Notes: generated from the letters alone by a model not told the origin. A stretch of DNA of 18,989 bases from JAFDVL01 sp043736395 (GCA_043736395.1 JAYTCQ010000312.1:1-18989), one strand, 5' to 3'; positions 1 to 7,165 are shown, counted from the first letter of the stretch. Numbers and translations: made by a program.

Positions 1-24
1 CCCGCTACCGCAGGTGGTACTGAC
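1..24. repeat. Possible dispersed palindromic repeat at left edge
   Basis: The 37 nt beyond the dsbD stop hold a short imperfect palindrome: TACCGC (6-11) and GTGGTA (14-19) around AG, with one G-T pair. No coding signal can be judged in so short a piece. It resembles the dispersed palindromes found in other spacers here, but only one copy is visible and the window edge cuts it. Confidence 0.25.
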
Positions 25-37
25 AAAACGCCGACGC

Positions 38-2083
38 TTACAAAGCTCCTTGCCCGCCTTGCCCGAACCGCGAAGCCCCGTTTTGCAAATATTTAATGAA
101 CTCATTTTTATCTCGCGTGAGTCCCACGGGAGCCGATAATTCCTGTCCATCCGGTGTAATCATCACATACAACGGCAATCCTACATTTTTAAATTTCGTT
201 TCCTGCAACACGGCATTTTTCTCGTCTTCGGGCGTCTGCCGATCAGTGTATAACTCAGCTAAGACAAAATTATCCAGTGCTTTTTTTACGGCGGCATCGG
301 TGAACATATTGCTTTCCATCCAGCGGCAATTCGTACATGTCACCCCAGTAAAATTCAAAAATACCGGACGATTCGTCGTCTTTGCCTGCGCCACAGCTTT
401 CTCGTAATTCATGATCCAGCTTGAATGTGAAGATGAATTTGCGCCAAGCTGCGCAGTGTTTCCATTCGTTGCCGGAGGCGGAACCATACCTTCAAATCCC
501 GCCAGATTTCCGCCAAACATTCCGGTCAAAAAGTAAAACGCTAAACCGAAAAAGAAGACGCTCATCAGCATTCGCAGGACGCCTAAATTTTTTATCGGAG
601 AATCCATCGGAAGCTGAATTTTGCCCAGCAAATAAATCCCGGCAACCAACGCAATCGCGACCCACGCTGATAAAAATACATTGCGCGTGATGGCGTTCCA
701 TCCCCAGACTAAATCTACGTTGCTGAGGAATTTCAATCCGGCAGCGAGTTCAATAAAACCCATCGTGACTTTGACGCTGTTCATCCAACCGCCTGAGGAC
801 GGCAACGATTTCAGCCAATGCGGGAAAATCGAAAGCAGGAAAAATGGAAATGCGAACGCCGTAGAAAATGCCAGCATGCCAATAATTGACCAGAACCATT
901 CGCCCTGCGCCGCAAAAACTAGCACCTGTCCGACGAAGGCAACTGTGCAAGTAAATGAAGTCAGCGTGAAGACTAAGCCCATCAATAAAGTCGCGCCGTA
1001 TCCGCCACCCGTGCGTGATTGCGAATCTAATTTATTAACTAAACCAGACGGGACGCGGATTTCAAATAAGCCAAAAAGGTTCAATGCCAGCGTAAAAAAT
1101 AACGCCGTCATAAAAAGATTCAGCCACGGATTCGCTGCGAATTTATTCAGTCCTGCCGCTCCGGCAACCAACGTCATCAACAATCCAAGTCCGGTGAACG
1201 TGAAAATAATTCCGAGCGCGTAAACCAATGATTGCGCGATGGCTCCGGCGCGGGATTTTTCTGATTGCTTGGTAAAATACGAGACCGTAATCGGAATCAT
1301 CGGGAAGACACACGGCGTCAACAACGCCAATAAACCCGAACTAATCGCCAATAAAATAAAGTTTAAGAGACCTTTGCTTTTCAAATCCGCCGCCGAAATC
1401 GGAGCAATATTTTGCTCACTTGCGCCAACACCCGTACCACCATCGCTCGGCGGAATCGTCGTTTGAATCCCGAAAGATTCAGATGGCGATGGAGTCGGCG
1501 TTGGGGTAGGAGTTGGGGTCGGGGTTACCGTTGGAGTTGGCGTCGGTGTTGGAGTTACTGTTGGAGTTACTGTTGGAGTTGGCGTCGGTGTTGGAGTTAT
1601 TGCTACTGCTGCAATAATCGCAGCATCCGCTTCAAAATTTTTCGTGGTCGGACGCAAACAAGTCGTATCATTACAAACCTGAAATGACACTTTCGCGACA
1701 GCCTTTGTTGCGCCTACGACAGCATCAGGTTTGGCTTTGATAGGAATTAAAAAGGTAACGGTTCCTTCGTAGGTTTCTGTTTCAATCTGAAAATTCTGAT
1801 CAAAAGCTTTTTTCGCAGGGGGTGCGCTGACGGGGCCGTCCGGCAGAAATTCTCCGCCTTCTTCCAATGATAATTTGGCCGCACGTGGCGGCAGAGCTTG
1901 TTTGAGCGAATATAAATGCCAGCCCGGATCAAGTTGTGCGGTGACCAGGAGTTTTGCTTTGGCTCCCTGTTTGACGGTGGCGGGTTCGAGTTTCACCGAC
2001 CAGGAAATAGGATTCTGCGCGAACGTCGGAATTGCCACGAGCAAGGTTAGGAAAAATAAATATCGTAGTTTCATACTCATCAT
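38..2083 (-). CDS. dsbD: Protein-disulfide reductase DsbD (thiol:disulfide interchange protein)
   Basis: DsbD takes electrons from cytoplasmic thioredoxin and passes them across the inner membrane to periplasmic acceptors, keeping isomerases and cytochrome c thiols reduced. All three family modules are visible in 681 aa. A signal peptide (about 1-22, ending TFA) precedes a periplasmic alpha domain with paired cysteines C137 and C142. A Thr/Pro/Val linker (163-200) follows. The eight-helix CcdA-like membrane domain (about 240-525) has TPCVFP (C258) and FTCT (C379), the two cysteines that shuttle electrons. A C-terminal thioredoxin-like domain carries CTNC (C583, C586). The start has ATG at 2083, 2080 and 2074; GAGAG lies a few bases before 2083. 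The gene stands alone, divergent from prkA. The length exceeds that of the E. coli protein, partly because of the linker. Identification is firm; the redox partners are unknown. Confidence 0.95.
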   Translation of the reverse strand: MMSMKLRYLFFLTLLVAIPTFAQNPISWSVKLEPATVKQGAKAKLLVTAQLDPGWHLYSLKQALPPRAAKLSLEEGGEFLPDGPVSAPPAKKAFDQNFQIETETYEGTVTFLIPIKAKPDAVVGATKAVAKVSFQVCNDTTCLRPTTKNFEADAAIIAAVAITPTPTPTPTVTPTVTPTPTPTPTVTPTPTPTPTPTPSPSESFGIQTTIPPSDGGTGVGASEQNIAPISAADLKSKGLLNFILLAISSGLLALLTPCVFPMIPITVSYFTKQSEKSRAGAIAQSLVYALGIIFTFTGLGLLMTLVAGAAGLNKFAANPWLNLFMTALFFTLALNLFGLFEIRVPSGLVNKLDSQSRTGGGYGATLLMGLVFTLTSFTCTVAFVGQVLVFAAQGEWFWSIIGMLAFSTAFAFPFFLLSIFPHWLKSLPSSGGWMNSVKVTMGFIELAAGLKFLSNVDLVWGWNAITRNVFLSAWVAIALVAGIYLLGKIQLPMDSPIKNLGVLRMLMSVFFFGLAFYFLTGMFGGNLAGFEGMVPPPATNGNTAQLGANSSSHSSWIMNYEKAVAQAKTTNRPVFLNFTGVTCTNCRWMESNMFTDAAVKKALDNFVLAELYTDRQTPEDEKNAVLQETKFKNVGLPLYVMITPDGQELSAPVGLTRDKNEFIKYLQNGASRFGQGGQGAL
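1484..1597 (-). repeat. Low-complexity minisatellite coding a Thr-Pro linker in dsbD
   Basis: This in-frame tract codes about 38 residues of alternating Thr-Pro with some Val (residues 163-200 of DsbD). On the plus strand it reads as GTTGGAGTTGGCGTC-like units, and one stretch of about 26 nt recurs exactly 42 bp later (1531 and 1573). It links the periplasmic domain to the first membrane helix. The unit structure makes it prone to length change by slippage. Confidence 0.85.
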
Positions 2084-2109
2084 AAGTCTCTCAATCTGCT
2101 TTCAGTTTC

Positions 2110-2137
2110 TTTTAACTCTATTGCCAGATGGAGTCAA
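2110..2137 (-). promoter_or_regulatory. Candidate sigma70-like promoter of dsbD
   Basis: Read on the minus strand, TTGACT (2137-2132) matches the -35 consensus in five of six bases. It is followed after 16 bp by TTAAAA (2115-2110) as a weak -10. A start about 20 nt before the dsbD ATG would follow. The -10 is poor, so this is tentative. Confidence 0.35.
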
Positions 2138-2187
2138 TTTATTCCAATCCCATCTAAAATTGAAGCGTTTCTCATCATATCATAGCA

Positions 2188-2272
2188 AGGTAGGATAGGC
2201 GTCCCCGCCAATCCTTCTCTCGCCTCACGCCTCTCAAAGGGAACAGGACAGGCGGGGACGCCTATCCTACCT
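2188..2272. repeat. Perfect 22-bp inverted repeat with 41-nt spacer
   Basis: The arms 2188-2209 and 2251-2272 are exact reverse complements (core GGCGGGGACGCCTATCC). They sit between the divergent dsbD and prkA genes, so the hairpin cannot be a shared 3' terminator, and no T-tract follows either arm. Each arm also holds GGCGnnnnCGCC-like internal symmetry. The form fits a dispersed REP-like or MITE-like element. Only one copy is in the window. Confidence 0.8.
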
Positions 2273-2286
2273 GAAATTTTCTATTT

Positions 2287-2315
2287 GATTGACGGTTCCA
2301 ATGCTGTGTTATAAT
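2287..2315 (+). promoter_or_regulatory. Extended -10 promoter of prkA
   Basis: TATAAT at 2310-2315 is a perfect -10, preceded by TG one base upstream (2307-2308), which makes an extended -10. The -35 is less clear: TTGACG lies 15 bp upstream and TTGATT 19 bp upstream. Transcription would begin near 2322, leaving a leader of roughly 200 nt before the prkA start. Confidence 0.6.
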
Positions 2316-2422
2316 CAGTTTGTTTGGTCGCCCCTTCTCCAGACAAAACACAGTATGAAAGGTGTCCTGAAATTTATGCCCGTTTCGTAACCACACCGTC
2401 GGAGTTTCGCTTCCCACGGTTC

Positions 2423-2451
2423 GCATCTTTTTCTCCCAACGTAAAAGATGC
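2423..2451 (+). promoter_or_regulatory. Hairpin in the prkA 5' leader
   Basis: GCATCTTTT (2423-2431) pairs perfectly with AAAAGATGC (2443-2451) across an 11-nt loop. It lies inside the inferred untranslated leader, about 70 nt before the prkA ATG. There is no T-run after it, so it is not an obvious terminator. Its role is unknown. Confidence 0.45.
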
Positions 2452-2518
2452 CAATGTTTTCAAAGCTGCCACTGCACACGCTGTACCGTGTAGTCAGCGG
2501 CAGGGAGGTGCAACAAAT

Positions 2519-4450
2519 ATGGAAGATAAAAAATCGCCACTCAATCTCAGCGATTTGCTCGGCGCTTACCGTCGTGAGCGTGAAGAACTGAAATGGGAAG
2601 GAACTTTTCAGGAATACTTTGAGCTGGTATCGCAAAATCCCCGCATCGCACAACTTTCTCATGCCCGCATCTGCGACATGATCCTTTCCGCCGGAGTTGA
2701 TAAAGTCCACGAAGGCACTCTCGGTGAACATCACAACTATCATTTCTTCAGCGAAGAACTCTACGGCATTGATGAAGCCATTGAGCAAATCGTGGATTAT
2801 TTCAAATCGTCCGCGCAACGGCTCGAAGTCCGCAAACGTATTCTGCTTTTGATGGGCCCGGTCGGCGGCGGTAAGTCTACGATTGTGACCATGCTCAAGC
2901 GCGGGATGGAAAAATGGAGCCACACGACCGCTGGCGCAGTCTACGCCATTAAAGGCTGTCCGATGCACGAAGAGCCGCTTCATCTAATTCCTGCCGAGCT
3001 GCGCGCCGATATTGAAAAACATTACGGAATTTATATCGAGGGAGAACTGTGCCCTCAATGTCGTTATAACCTCGAGCATACTTACGGCGGAAGACACGAA
3101 GACATGCCTATCGAGCGCATTGCCTTTTCTGAAAAAGATCGCGTCGGCATTGGTACATTTGCACCTTCAGACCCGAAATCTCAGGACATCACCGAACTCA
3201 CAGGTTCGATTGATCTTTCCACCATTGGCGAAATCGGCAGCGAATCTGACCCACGCGCCTATCGCTTTGATGGTGAATTAAATATCGCCAATCGCGGTAT
3301 CATGGAGTTCATCGAAATCCTGAAATCTGATGAGAAATTTTTGTATTCCCTGCTGACACTTTCACAGGAACAAAACATCAAGACCGGACGCTTTGCGATG
3401 ATCTACGCCGATGAAGTCATCCTGTCGCATACGAACGAAAACGAATACACCGCCTTCGTGGGCAACCGCAAATCGGAAGCCCTGCAAGACCGCATCATCA
3501 TGATTAAGGTTCCGTATAACCTGAAGGTCACGCAGGAAGAAAAAATTTACGAAAAATTATTGAATCAAAGCGAAATCCTGCGCAACGTTCACATCGCTCC
3601 GCACACGCTCAGAGTCGCCGCGATGTTCGCTGTGATGACGCGCCTCGAAGAACCGAAAAAAGCTAATGTAGATGTCGTCAAAAAAATGAAACTCTACGAC
3701 GGCGAAGATGTCGAAGGATTCAAATCGCGTGACGTGAAAGAACTAAAAGCCGATACCTTGCGTGAAGGTATGGACGGAATTTCTCCGCGTTACATCATCA
3801 ACCGTTTATCGAACGCGCTCATCAAAGACGGCGTCACCTGCATCACTCCGATTGATGCGCTACGGACGATTAAAGATGGATTCGAACAGCATACAGGCAT
3901 CAGCGCCGAACAGCGCGAACGATACATGAGCCTGATTTCATTGGCTCGTCGTGAGTACGACGAAATTGCCAAGCTCGAAGTGCAACGCGCGTTCGTCTAT
4001 TCCTTTGAAGAGATGGCGAAGAACTTGTGCAACGCGTACCTCGACAACGTCGAAGCGTTTTGCAACAAGGATAAAATGAAAGACCCGATTACGGAGGAAG
4101 CGATGGAACCGGATGAACGGTTGATGCGCTCCATCGAAGAGCAAATCGGAATTTCAGAAAATGCGAAGAACACGTTCCGTCAGGAAATCCTGATCCGCAT
4201 TTCTTCGTATTCGCGCAAGGGCAAACAGTTCGACTACAATTCGCACGAACGCTTAAAAGAAGCCATCGAAAAGAAAATTTTCGCTGACCTGAAAGACGTC
4301 GTAAAAATTACGACTTCGGCGAAAACGCCCGACACCGATCAACTCCGCCGCATTAATGATGTCGTAGATCGTCTGGTGAAAGAACACGGTTATACGCATG
4401 AGAGTGCGAATGATTTGCTGCGGTATGTGGGGACTTTGTTGTCGCGGTAG
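2519..4450 (+). CDS. prkA: PrkA family AAA+ serine protein kinase / protease
   Basis: PrkA (YeaG in E. coli) is a cytoplasmic AAA+ protein linked to starvation and stress responses. It was described as a Ser/Thr kinase, and later work on the Bacillus protein reports ATP-dependent protease activity. From ATG 2519 the product has 643 aa, the usual family length. This start has a strong GGGAGGTG (2503-2510) 8 nt upstream. The frame stays open for 65 codons further upstream from a TTG at 2324, but that part overlaps the inferred leader. Motifs include HHNYHFFSEELYG (71-83), Walker A GPVGGGKST (113-121), a PMHEEPLHLIP segment (148-158), a CPQC pair (C178, C181), and the NRGIMEFIEILK segment (258-269) near the Walker B position. 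The C-terminal half is the PrkA helical domain. The usual partners YeaH (DUF444) and SpoVR are not adjacent. Confidence 0.93.
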   Translation: MEDKKSPLNLSDLLGAYRREREELKWEGTFQEYFELVSQNPRIAQLSHARICDMILSAGVDKVHEGTLGEHHNYHFFSEELYGIDEAIEQIVDYFKSSAQRLEVRKRILLLMGPVGGGKSTIVTMLKRGMEKWSHTTAGAVYAIKGCPMHEEPLHLIPAELRADIEKHYGIYIEGELCPQCRYNLEHTYGGRHEDMPIERIAFSEKDRVGIGTFAPSDPKSQDITELTGSIDLSTIGEIGSESDPRAYRFDGELNIANRGIMEFIEILKSDEKFLYSLLTLSQEQNIKTGRFAMIYADEVILSHTNENEYTAFVGNRKSEALQDRIIMIKVPYNLKVTQEEKIYEKLLNQSEILRNVHIAPHTLRVAAMFAVMTRLEEPKKANVDVVKKMKLYDGEDVEGFKSRDVKELKADTLREGMDGISPRYIINRLSNALIKDGVTCITPIDALRTIKDGFEQHTGISAEQRERYMSLISLARREYDEIAKLEVQRAFVYSFEEMAKNLCNAYLDNVEAFCNKDKMKDPITEEAMEPDERLMRSIEEQIGISENAKNTFRQEILIRISSYSRKGKQFDYNSHERLKEAIEKKIFADLKDVVKITTSAKTPDTDQLRRINDVVDRLVKEHGYTHESANDLLRYVGTLLSR

Positions 4451-4478
4451 GTTGTACAACAAACTGTTAGTTTGTTGC
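4451..4478. repeat. Short palindrome directly after the prkA stop
   Basis: CAACAAACT (4457-4465), loop GTT, then AGTTTGTTG (4469-4477) makes a perfect 9-bp stem with a 3-nt loop. It begins immediately after the TAG of prkA. No T-tract follows, so it is a weak terminator at best. The AACT-GTT-AGTT core recurs at the end of cutC, and AACT-TCAGTT versions recur after the DUF2809 gene and the kinase. Confidence 0.8.
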
Positions 4479-4513
4479 TTTGATAAGTTGTTAATCCACG
4501 AAGCCGAGTGTGC

Positions 4514-4664
4514 GTTTAGCTCCAGAGGAGCAGCATATTTATAGGCTGGGATTATAAAAGTACACAAGCTCCGTAGGAGCGAAATATGCACATTTCGCTC
4601 CTACGGAGCTTGAATAATTTTACTCAATGCTGGCTATAAACATGCCGCTCCGCTGGAGCTAAAA
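4514..4664. repeat. Nested inverted-repeat element (GCTCC/GGAGC type)
   Basis: The inner stem is perfect over 21 bp: 4565-4585 pairs with 4592-4612 around a 6-nt loop (core GCTCCGTAGGAGCGAAAT). An outer imperfect inverted repeat of about 37 nt encloses it (4514-4551 with 4627-4664, core AGCTCCAGnGGAGCnGCAT). The whole would fold into one long rod. There is no coding capacity. It looks like a non-autonomous dispersed element, since similar GCTCCnnnGGAGC repeats are common in acidobacterial and planctomycete genomes (recalled, not searched). Confidence 0.8.
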
Positions 4665-4710
4665 CAATCTTTGTTCTGCATTCAACTGATTAATAGAAAG
4701 AGAAATAAAT

Positions 4711-5148
4711 ATGGGTTATCGTTTTTCAGGATTCTTTATTGATCAAAGCAATCCTGAAATCGTTGTGGCGATTAAGGCTCGATGGGCATTAATAACTGCA
4801 CGTCCTATCGTTTCTCCTTTTTCAGGTTATGGCTTTGCATTTCCAGATCATGCAAATTGCACATCGGACGAACAAGCTGAATTAATTTGCGAAGCAGTCT
4901 ACGACGCATGTCAGGAATTACCTAAGTTTTCATTAGCTCACCCTAATGTTACTTTCATTTAGATTGAAGCAGATTGCGCAGGCGGAACCTGTCTTTATTC
5001 AGGATATGGATGTATTAACGGCGAGGTAATTGTGAACGAAGAAAAATTATCTCCCGATGCACTCGATAAGCTCCTGCAAATGCTAAATGTAAAACTCGGC
5101 ACCGATAATTACTTTCCACCGTTCACTCGCAATTTTTTCTGGAAGTAA
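4711..5148 (+). pseudogene. Small unknown gene interrupted by an in-frame TAG
   Basis: An ATG at 4711 opens a frame of 83 codons that ends at TAG 4960-4962. The same frame then continues without further stops for 61 codons to TAA 5146-5148. The downstream half is protein-like (IEADCAGGTCLYSGYG, then a charged helix ending NFFWK), and the two halves read as one protein of 145 codon positions. A single base change in a codon such as TAT or CAG would explain the stop. prkA and the TPR gene end in TAG, so UAG acts as a normal stop here. No family is recognised; the protein has several Cys (NC, IC, AC, DC, TC, GC) and no signal peptide. RBS is weak (AGAGA). It is either a recent nonsense pseudogene or a sequencing error. 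Confidence 0.7.
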
Positions 5149-5160
5149 AATTGCGCAGAA

Positions 5161-5304
5161 ATGCCTTCCAGATCACGCCCTATTTACGCCTTTCTCGTCG
5201 CATCCGTCATCATTCTCGGCTTAGCGTCACCAAATTACTCAGATCCACACGCGCCGTGAATTGATGCGATTCGGCATACACGCATCATGGGCACGTTATT
5301 GTGA
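5161..5304 (+). pseudogene. Internally deleted remnant of a DUF2809 gene
   Basis: From ATG 5161 the frame reads MPSRSRPIYAFLVASVIILG, which matches the start of the intact DUF2809 protein at 6732 (MKSRSRPVYAGFIAFVILLG). After about 23 codons it jumps to PHAP-stop-IDAIRHTRI, matching residues 79-91 of the intact protein (YHAPWIDAIRHTRI). So roughly 55 codons are lost, and the Trp codon TGG has become TGA (5257-5259). It ends at TGA 5302-5304. This is a decayed paralogue, close to the living copy. Confidence 0.85.
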
Positions 5305-5335
5305 CGATAATTTCAAACATATCCATCCCATAGTG

Positions 5336-5368
5336 CCCGCACAACAACAGCCGTGCGGGTATTTTTTT
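5336..5368 (+). terminator. Intrinsic terminator
   Basis: CCCGCAC (5336-5342) pairs with GTGCGGG (5353-5359) over a 10-nt loop and is followed by TA and seven Ts (5362-5368). This is a standard rho-independent terminator for plus-strand transcription. It closes the pseudogene stretch and insulates the TPR gene. Confidence 0.85.
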
Positions 5369-5388
5369 CGTAGCTTAAAAAATTCTGA

Positions 5389-5418
5389 TTGCGCCTTTTA
5401 AATCTGCAATGCTAGGAT
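5389..5418 (+). promoter_or_regulatory. Candidate promoter of the TPR gene
   Basis: TTGCGC (5389-5394), an 18-bp spacer and TAGGAT (5413-5418) form a weak sigma70-like pair just after the terminator and about 75 nt before the TPR start. Both boxes are imperfect. The case rests mainly on position. Confidence 0.3.
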
Positions 5419-5492
5419 TATTCCTGTCCTACAAAAGCAAATCCCTTCTTTGCTTAGCTTCTTAATCGCCGAAATCAATCTAGGAGAATTTT

Positions 5493-6713
5493 ATGAATGA
5501 ACGCTTCCAAAAAATTCGCATCGCAATGTTATTGCCCGTCTTTGCATTACTACTCACTTTTACGACAGTAATTTACGCGCAATCGAATGAAAACCTCGAG
5601 ACAATGAAATCCAAGGCTGCGGGATTAATTCAGCAGCAGAAATTCACAGAGGCGCTGCCACTGCTTGAAAAAATTGCTGTGGCTGAACCGTCAAATCCCC
5701 AGACTCAATTCTATTTAGGATTCTCGCTATTGGCACAAAGCAAAACCATTAGCGATGCTGCTGCGCAAACTGCGCTCAGGATTCGCGCCCGCAATTCTTT
5801 TATCAAAGCAAAAGAACTTGGAATCACCGAACCAATTATTGATGCGCTTATTCAAGGCATTCCTGCGGACGGAGCCGACGGAGAATCTTTTTCACAAAAT
5901 AAAGAAGCCAATAAATTGATGAAGGAAGCTGAATCTTTCTTTTCGCAAGGCAAGCTGGAAGACGCGCTCAAGAGTTATCAAAAGGCCTTGCAACTTGATC
6001 CAAAGATATATGAAGCGGCGCTTTTTAGTGCCGATGTTTATATGAACAAAAATGATTTTGATAAAGCCGAAATATGGTATCAAAAAGCCATTGCGATAGA
6101 CCCTGACCGTGAAACAGCCTATCGTTATTCTGCCACTCCGCTGATGAAACAAGGAAAAACTGATGCGGCGCGCGATCGTTATATTCAGGGTTACCTCGCT
6201 GAACCTTTCGGTAAAAAAGGGGTTGCCGGACTCATTCAATGGGGTCAAGCGACGAAGACTCAACTCGCTCACCCACAAATTGAAATCCCATTAAATGTTT
6301 CGCAGGATGAAAAAGGCGGGAGCAAAATCGAAATTCCTTCCAATGCGCTACTAATTGGAGCCCAAGATGGATCATACGCCTGGATGGCGTATGGCGCGAC
6401 TCGGGCTGAATGGAGCAAGGGTAAATTTTCCAAGAGTTATCCAAATGAAAAATCTTATCGGCACAGCTTGGCCGAAGAAGCTGACGCCATTCGCAGCGTC
6501 CTGGCAATCGCGACGGAAGACAAAAAAATAAAACTATCTCCTACTTTGTCCGTCCTCCAGCAACTGAACGATGCCGGGGTATTAGAAGCCTATATCTTAT
6601 TGGCGCGCGCTGATAAGGGAATTGCGCAAGACTATCCAGCTTACCGCCAACAAAATCGAGATAAATTAGTTCGCTATGTGATGGACTTTGTCATTAGCAA
6701 AAATAAGCAATAG
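5493..6713 (+). CDS. Exported TPR-repeat protein
   Basis: This 406-aa protein starts with a signal peptide (about 1-29: NERFQKIR, a hydrophobic core, then VIYA before Gln30), so it is probably periplasmic or outer-membrane associated. TPR motifs follow: one at about 39-85, and three in tandem at about 138-240 (for example EDALKSYQKALQLDP and KAEIWYQKAIAIDP). TPRs bind other proteins. The last part, about 260-406, is not a TPR and was not recognised; it has a hydrophobic stretch ALLIGAQDGSYAWMAYGA and a helical end. AGGAG lies 6 nt before the ATG. The DUF2809 gene follows after 18 nt on the same strand, so they may be co-transcribed. The partner and process are unknown. Confidence 0.85.
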   Translation: MNERFQKIRIAMLLPVFALLLTFTTVIYAQSNENLETMKSKAAGLIQQQKFTEALPLLEKIAVAEPSNPQTQFYLGFSLLAQSKTISDAAAQTALRIRARNSFIKAKELGITEPIIDALIQGIPADGADGESFSQNKEANKLMKEAESFFSQGKLEDALKSYQKALQLDPKIYEAALFSADVYMNKNDFDKAEIWYQKAIAIDPDRETAYRYSATPLMKQGKTDAARDRYIQGYLAEPFGKKGVAGLIQWGQATKTQLAHPQIEIPLNVSQDEKGGSKIEIPSNALLIGAQDGSYAWMAYGATRAEWSKGKFSKSYPNEKSYRHSLAEEADAIRSVLAIATEDKKIKLSPTLSVLQQLNDAGVLEAYILLARADKGIAQDYPAYRQQNRDKLVRYVMDFVISKNKQ

Positions 6714-6731
6714 CTCTTCATAACATTAACA

Positions 6732-7133
6732 ATGAAATCAAGATCACGCCCTGTTTATGCAGGCTTCATCGCGTTCGTTATTTTGCTTGGGCTTTTTTCG
6801 AGAACGCGTTTGATGCCTGCATTTGTCCATGATTATGTAGGTGATGTGCTGTATGCGGTGATGATGTTTTTTGGATTTGGATTTTTGTTTCCGAAATCCC
6901 CTACCATAAAAATCGCAGCACTCGCGTTAGGATTTTGCGTTGCTATAGAAATCAGCCAGCTCTATCACGCGCCGTGGATTGATGCGATTCGGCATACGCG
7001 CATTGGTGGATTGATTCTCGGATTTGGATTTTTATGGAGCGATTTAGTTTGTTATCTTGTGGGTGTCTGTATTGGATTAATGGTCGAACGCCTGATGTCC
7101 AACAAACTTCAGTTTGTTGAGGAGATACAGTGA
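6732..7133 (+). CDS. DUF2809 family membrane protein
   Basis: This 133-aa protein has about four membrane helices (roughly 9-24, 36-53, 60-76, 93-118). The family signature is visible at 74-110: EISQLYHAPWIDAIRHT, then GGLILGFGFLWSDLVCY. DUF2809 proteins are small integral inner-membrane proteins of unknown function. No Shine-Dalgarno sequence is evident before the ATG; it lies 18 nt after the TPR gene, so it may rely on translation of that gene. The last 11 residues (SNKLQFVEEIQ) lie inside a palindromic repeat, so the native C-terminus was probably replaced or extended by that repeat. A broken relative lies at 5161. Confidence 0.85.
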   Translation: MKSRSRPVYAGFIAFVILLGLFSRTRLMPAFVHDYVGDVLYAVMMFFGFGFLFPKSPTIKIAALALGFCVAIEISQLYHAPWIDAIRHTRIGGLILGFGFLWSDLVCYLVGVCIGLMVERLMSNKLQFVEEIQ

Positions 7134-7165
7134 CCGAGAGGAGCAACAAACTGAAGTTTGTTGGA
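7098..7165. repeat. Paired palindromes forming a perfect 22-bp inverted repeat
   Basis: Arm 7098-7119 is the exact reverse complement of arm 7144-7165, with a 24-nt spacer. Each arm is itself a palindrome (CAACAAACT-TC-AGTTTGTTG). The element starts inside the DUF2809 coding sequence, contains its stop codon in the spacer, and ends 7 nt before the ATG of the next gene. It is one of four gene-end elements in the window with the same core. Confidence 0.9.

Noticed and set aside
681..1223. 180-aa frame on the plus strand
   Set aside because: It lies antisense inside the membrane domain of dsbD, has no ribosome binding site, and its composition mirrors the dsbD codons.
2324..2518. Upstream extension of prkA from TTG
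   Set aside because: The 65 extra codons overlap the inferred transcription start region, the family length fits ATG 2519, and that ATG has a strong ribosome binding site.
2315..2983. 222-aa frame on the minus strand
   Set aside because: It is antisense to the prkA leader and N-terminal region; prkA is certain, and this frame shows no family motif.
4457..4477. Intrinsic terminator of prkA
   Set aside because: The stem is A/T-rich and no T-tract follows; it fits the repeat family better, though it might still slow transcription.
4711..5148. Amber codon reassignment (pyrrolysine-like reading)
   Set aside because: prkA and the TPR gene use TAG as their ordinary stop and no system for reading UAG is in the window.
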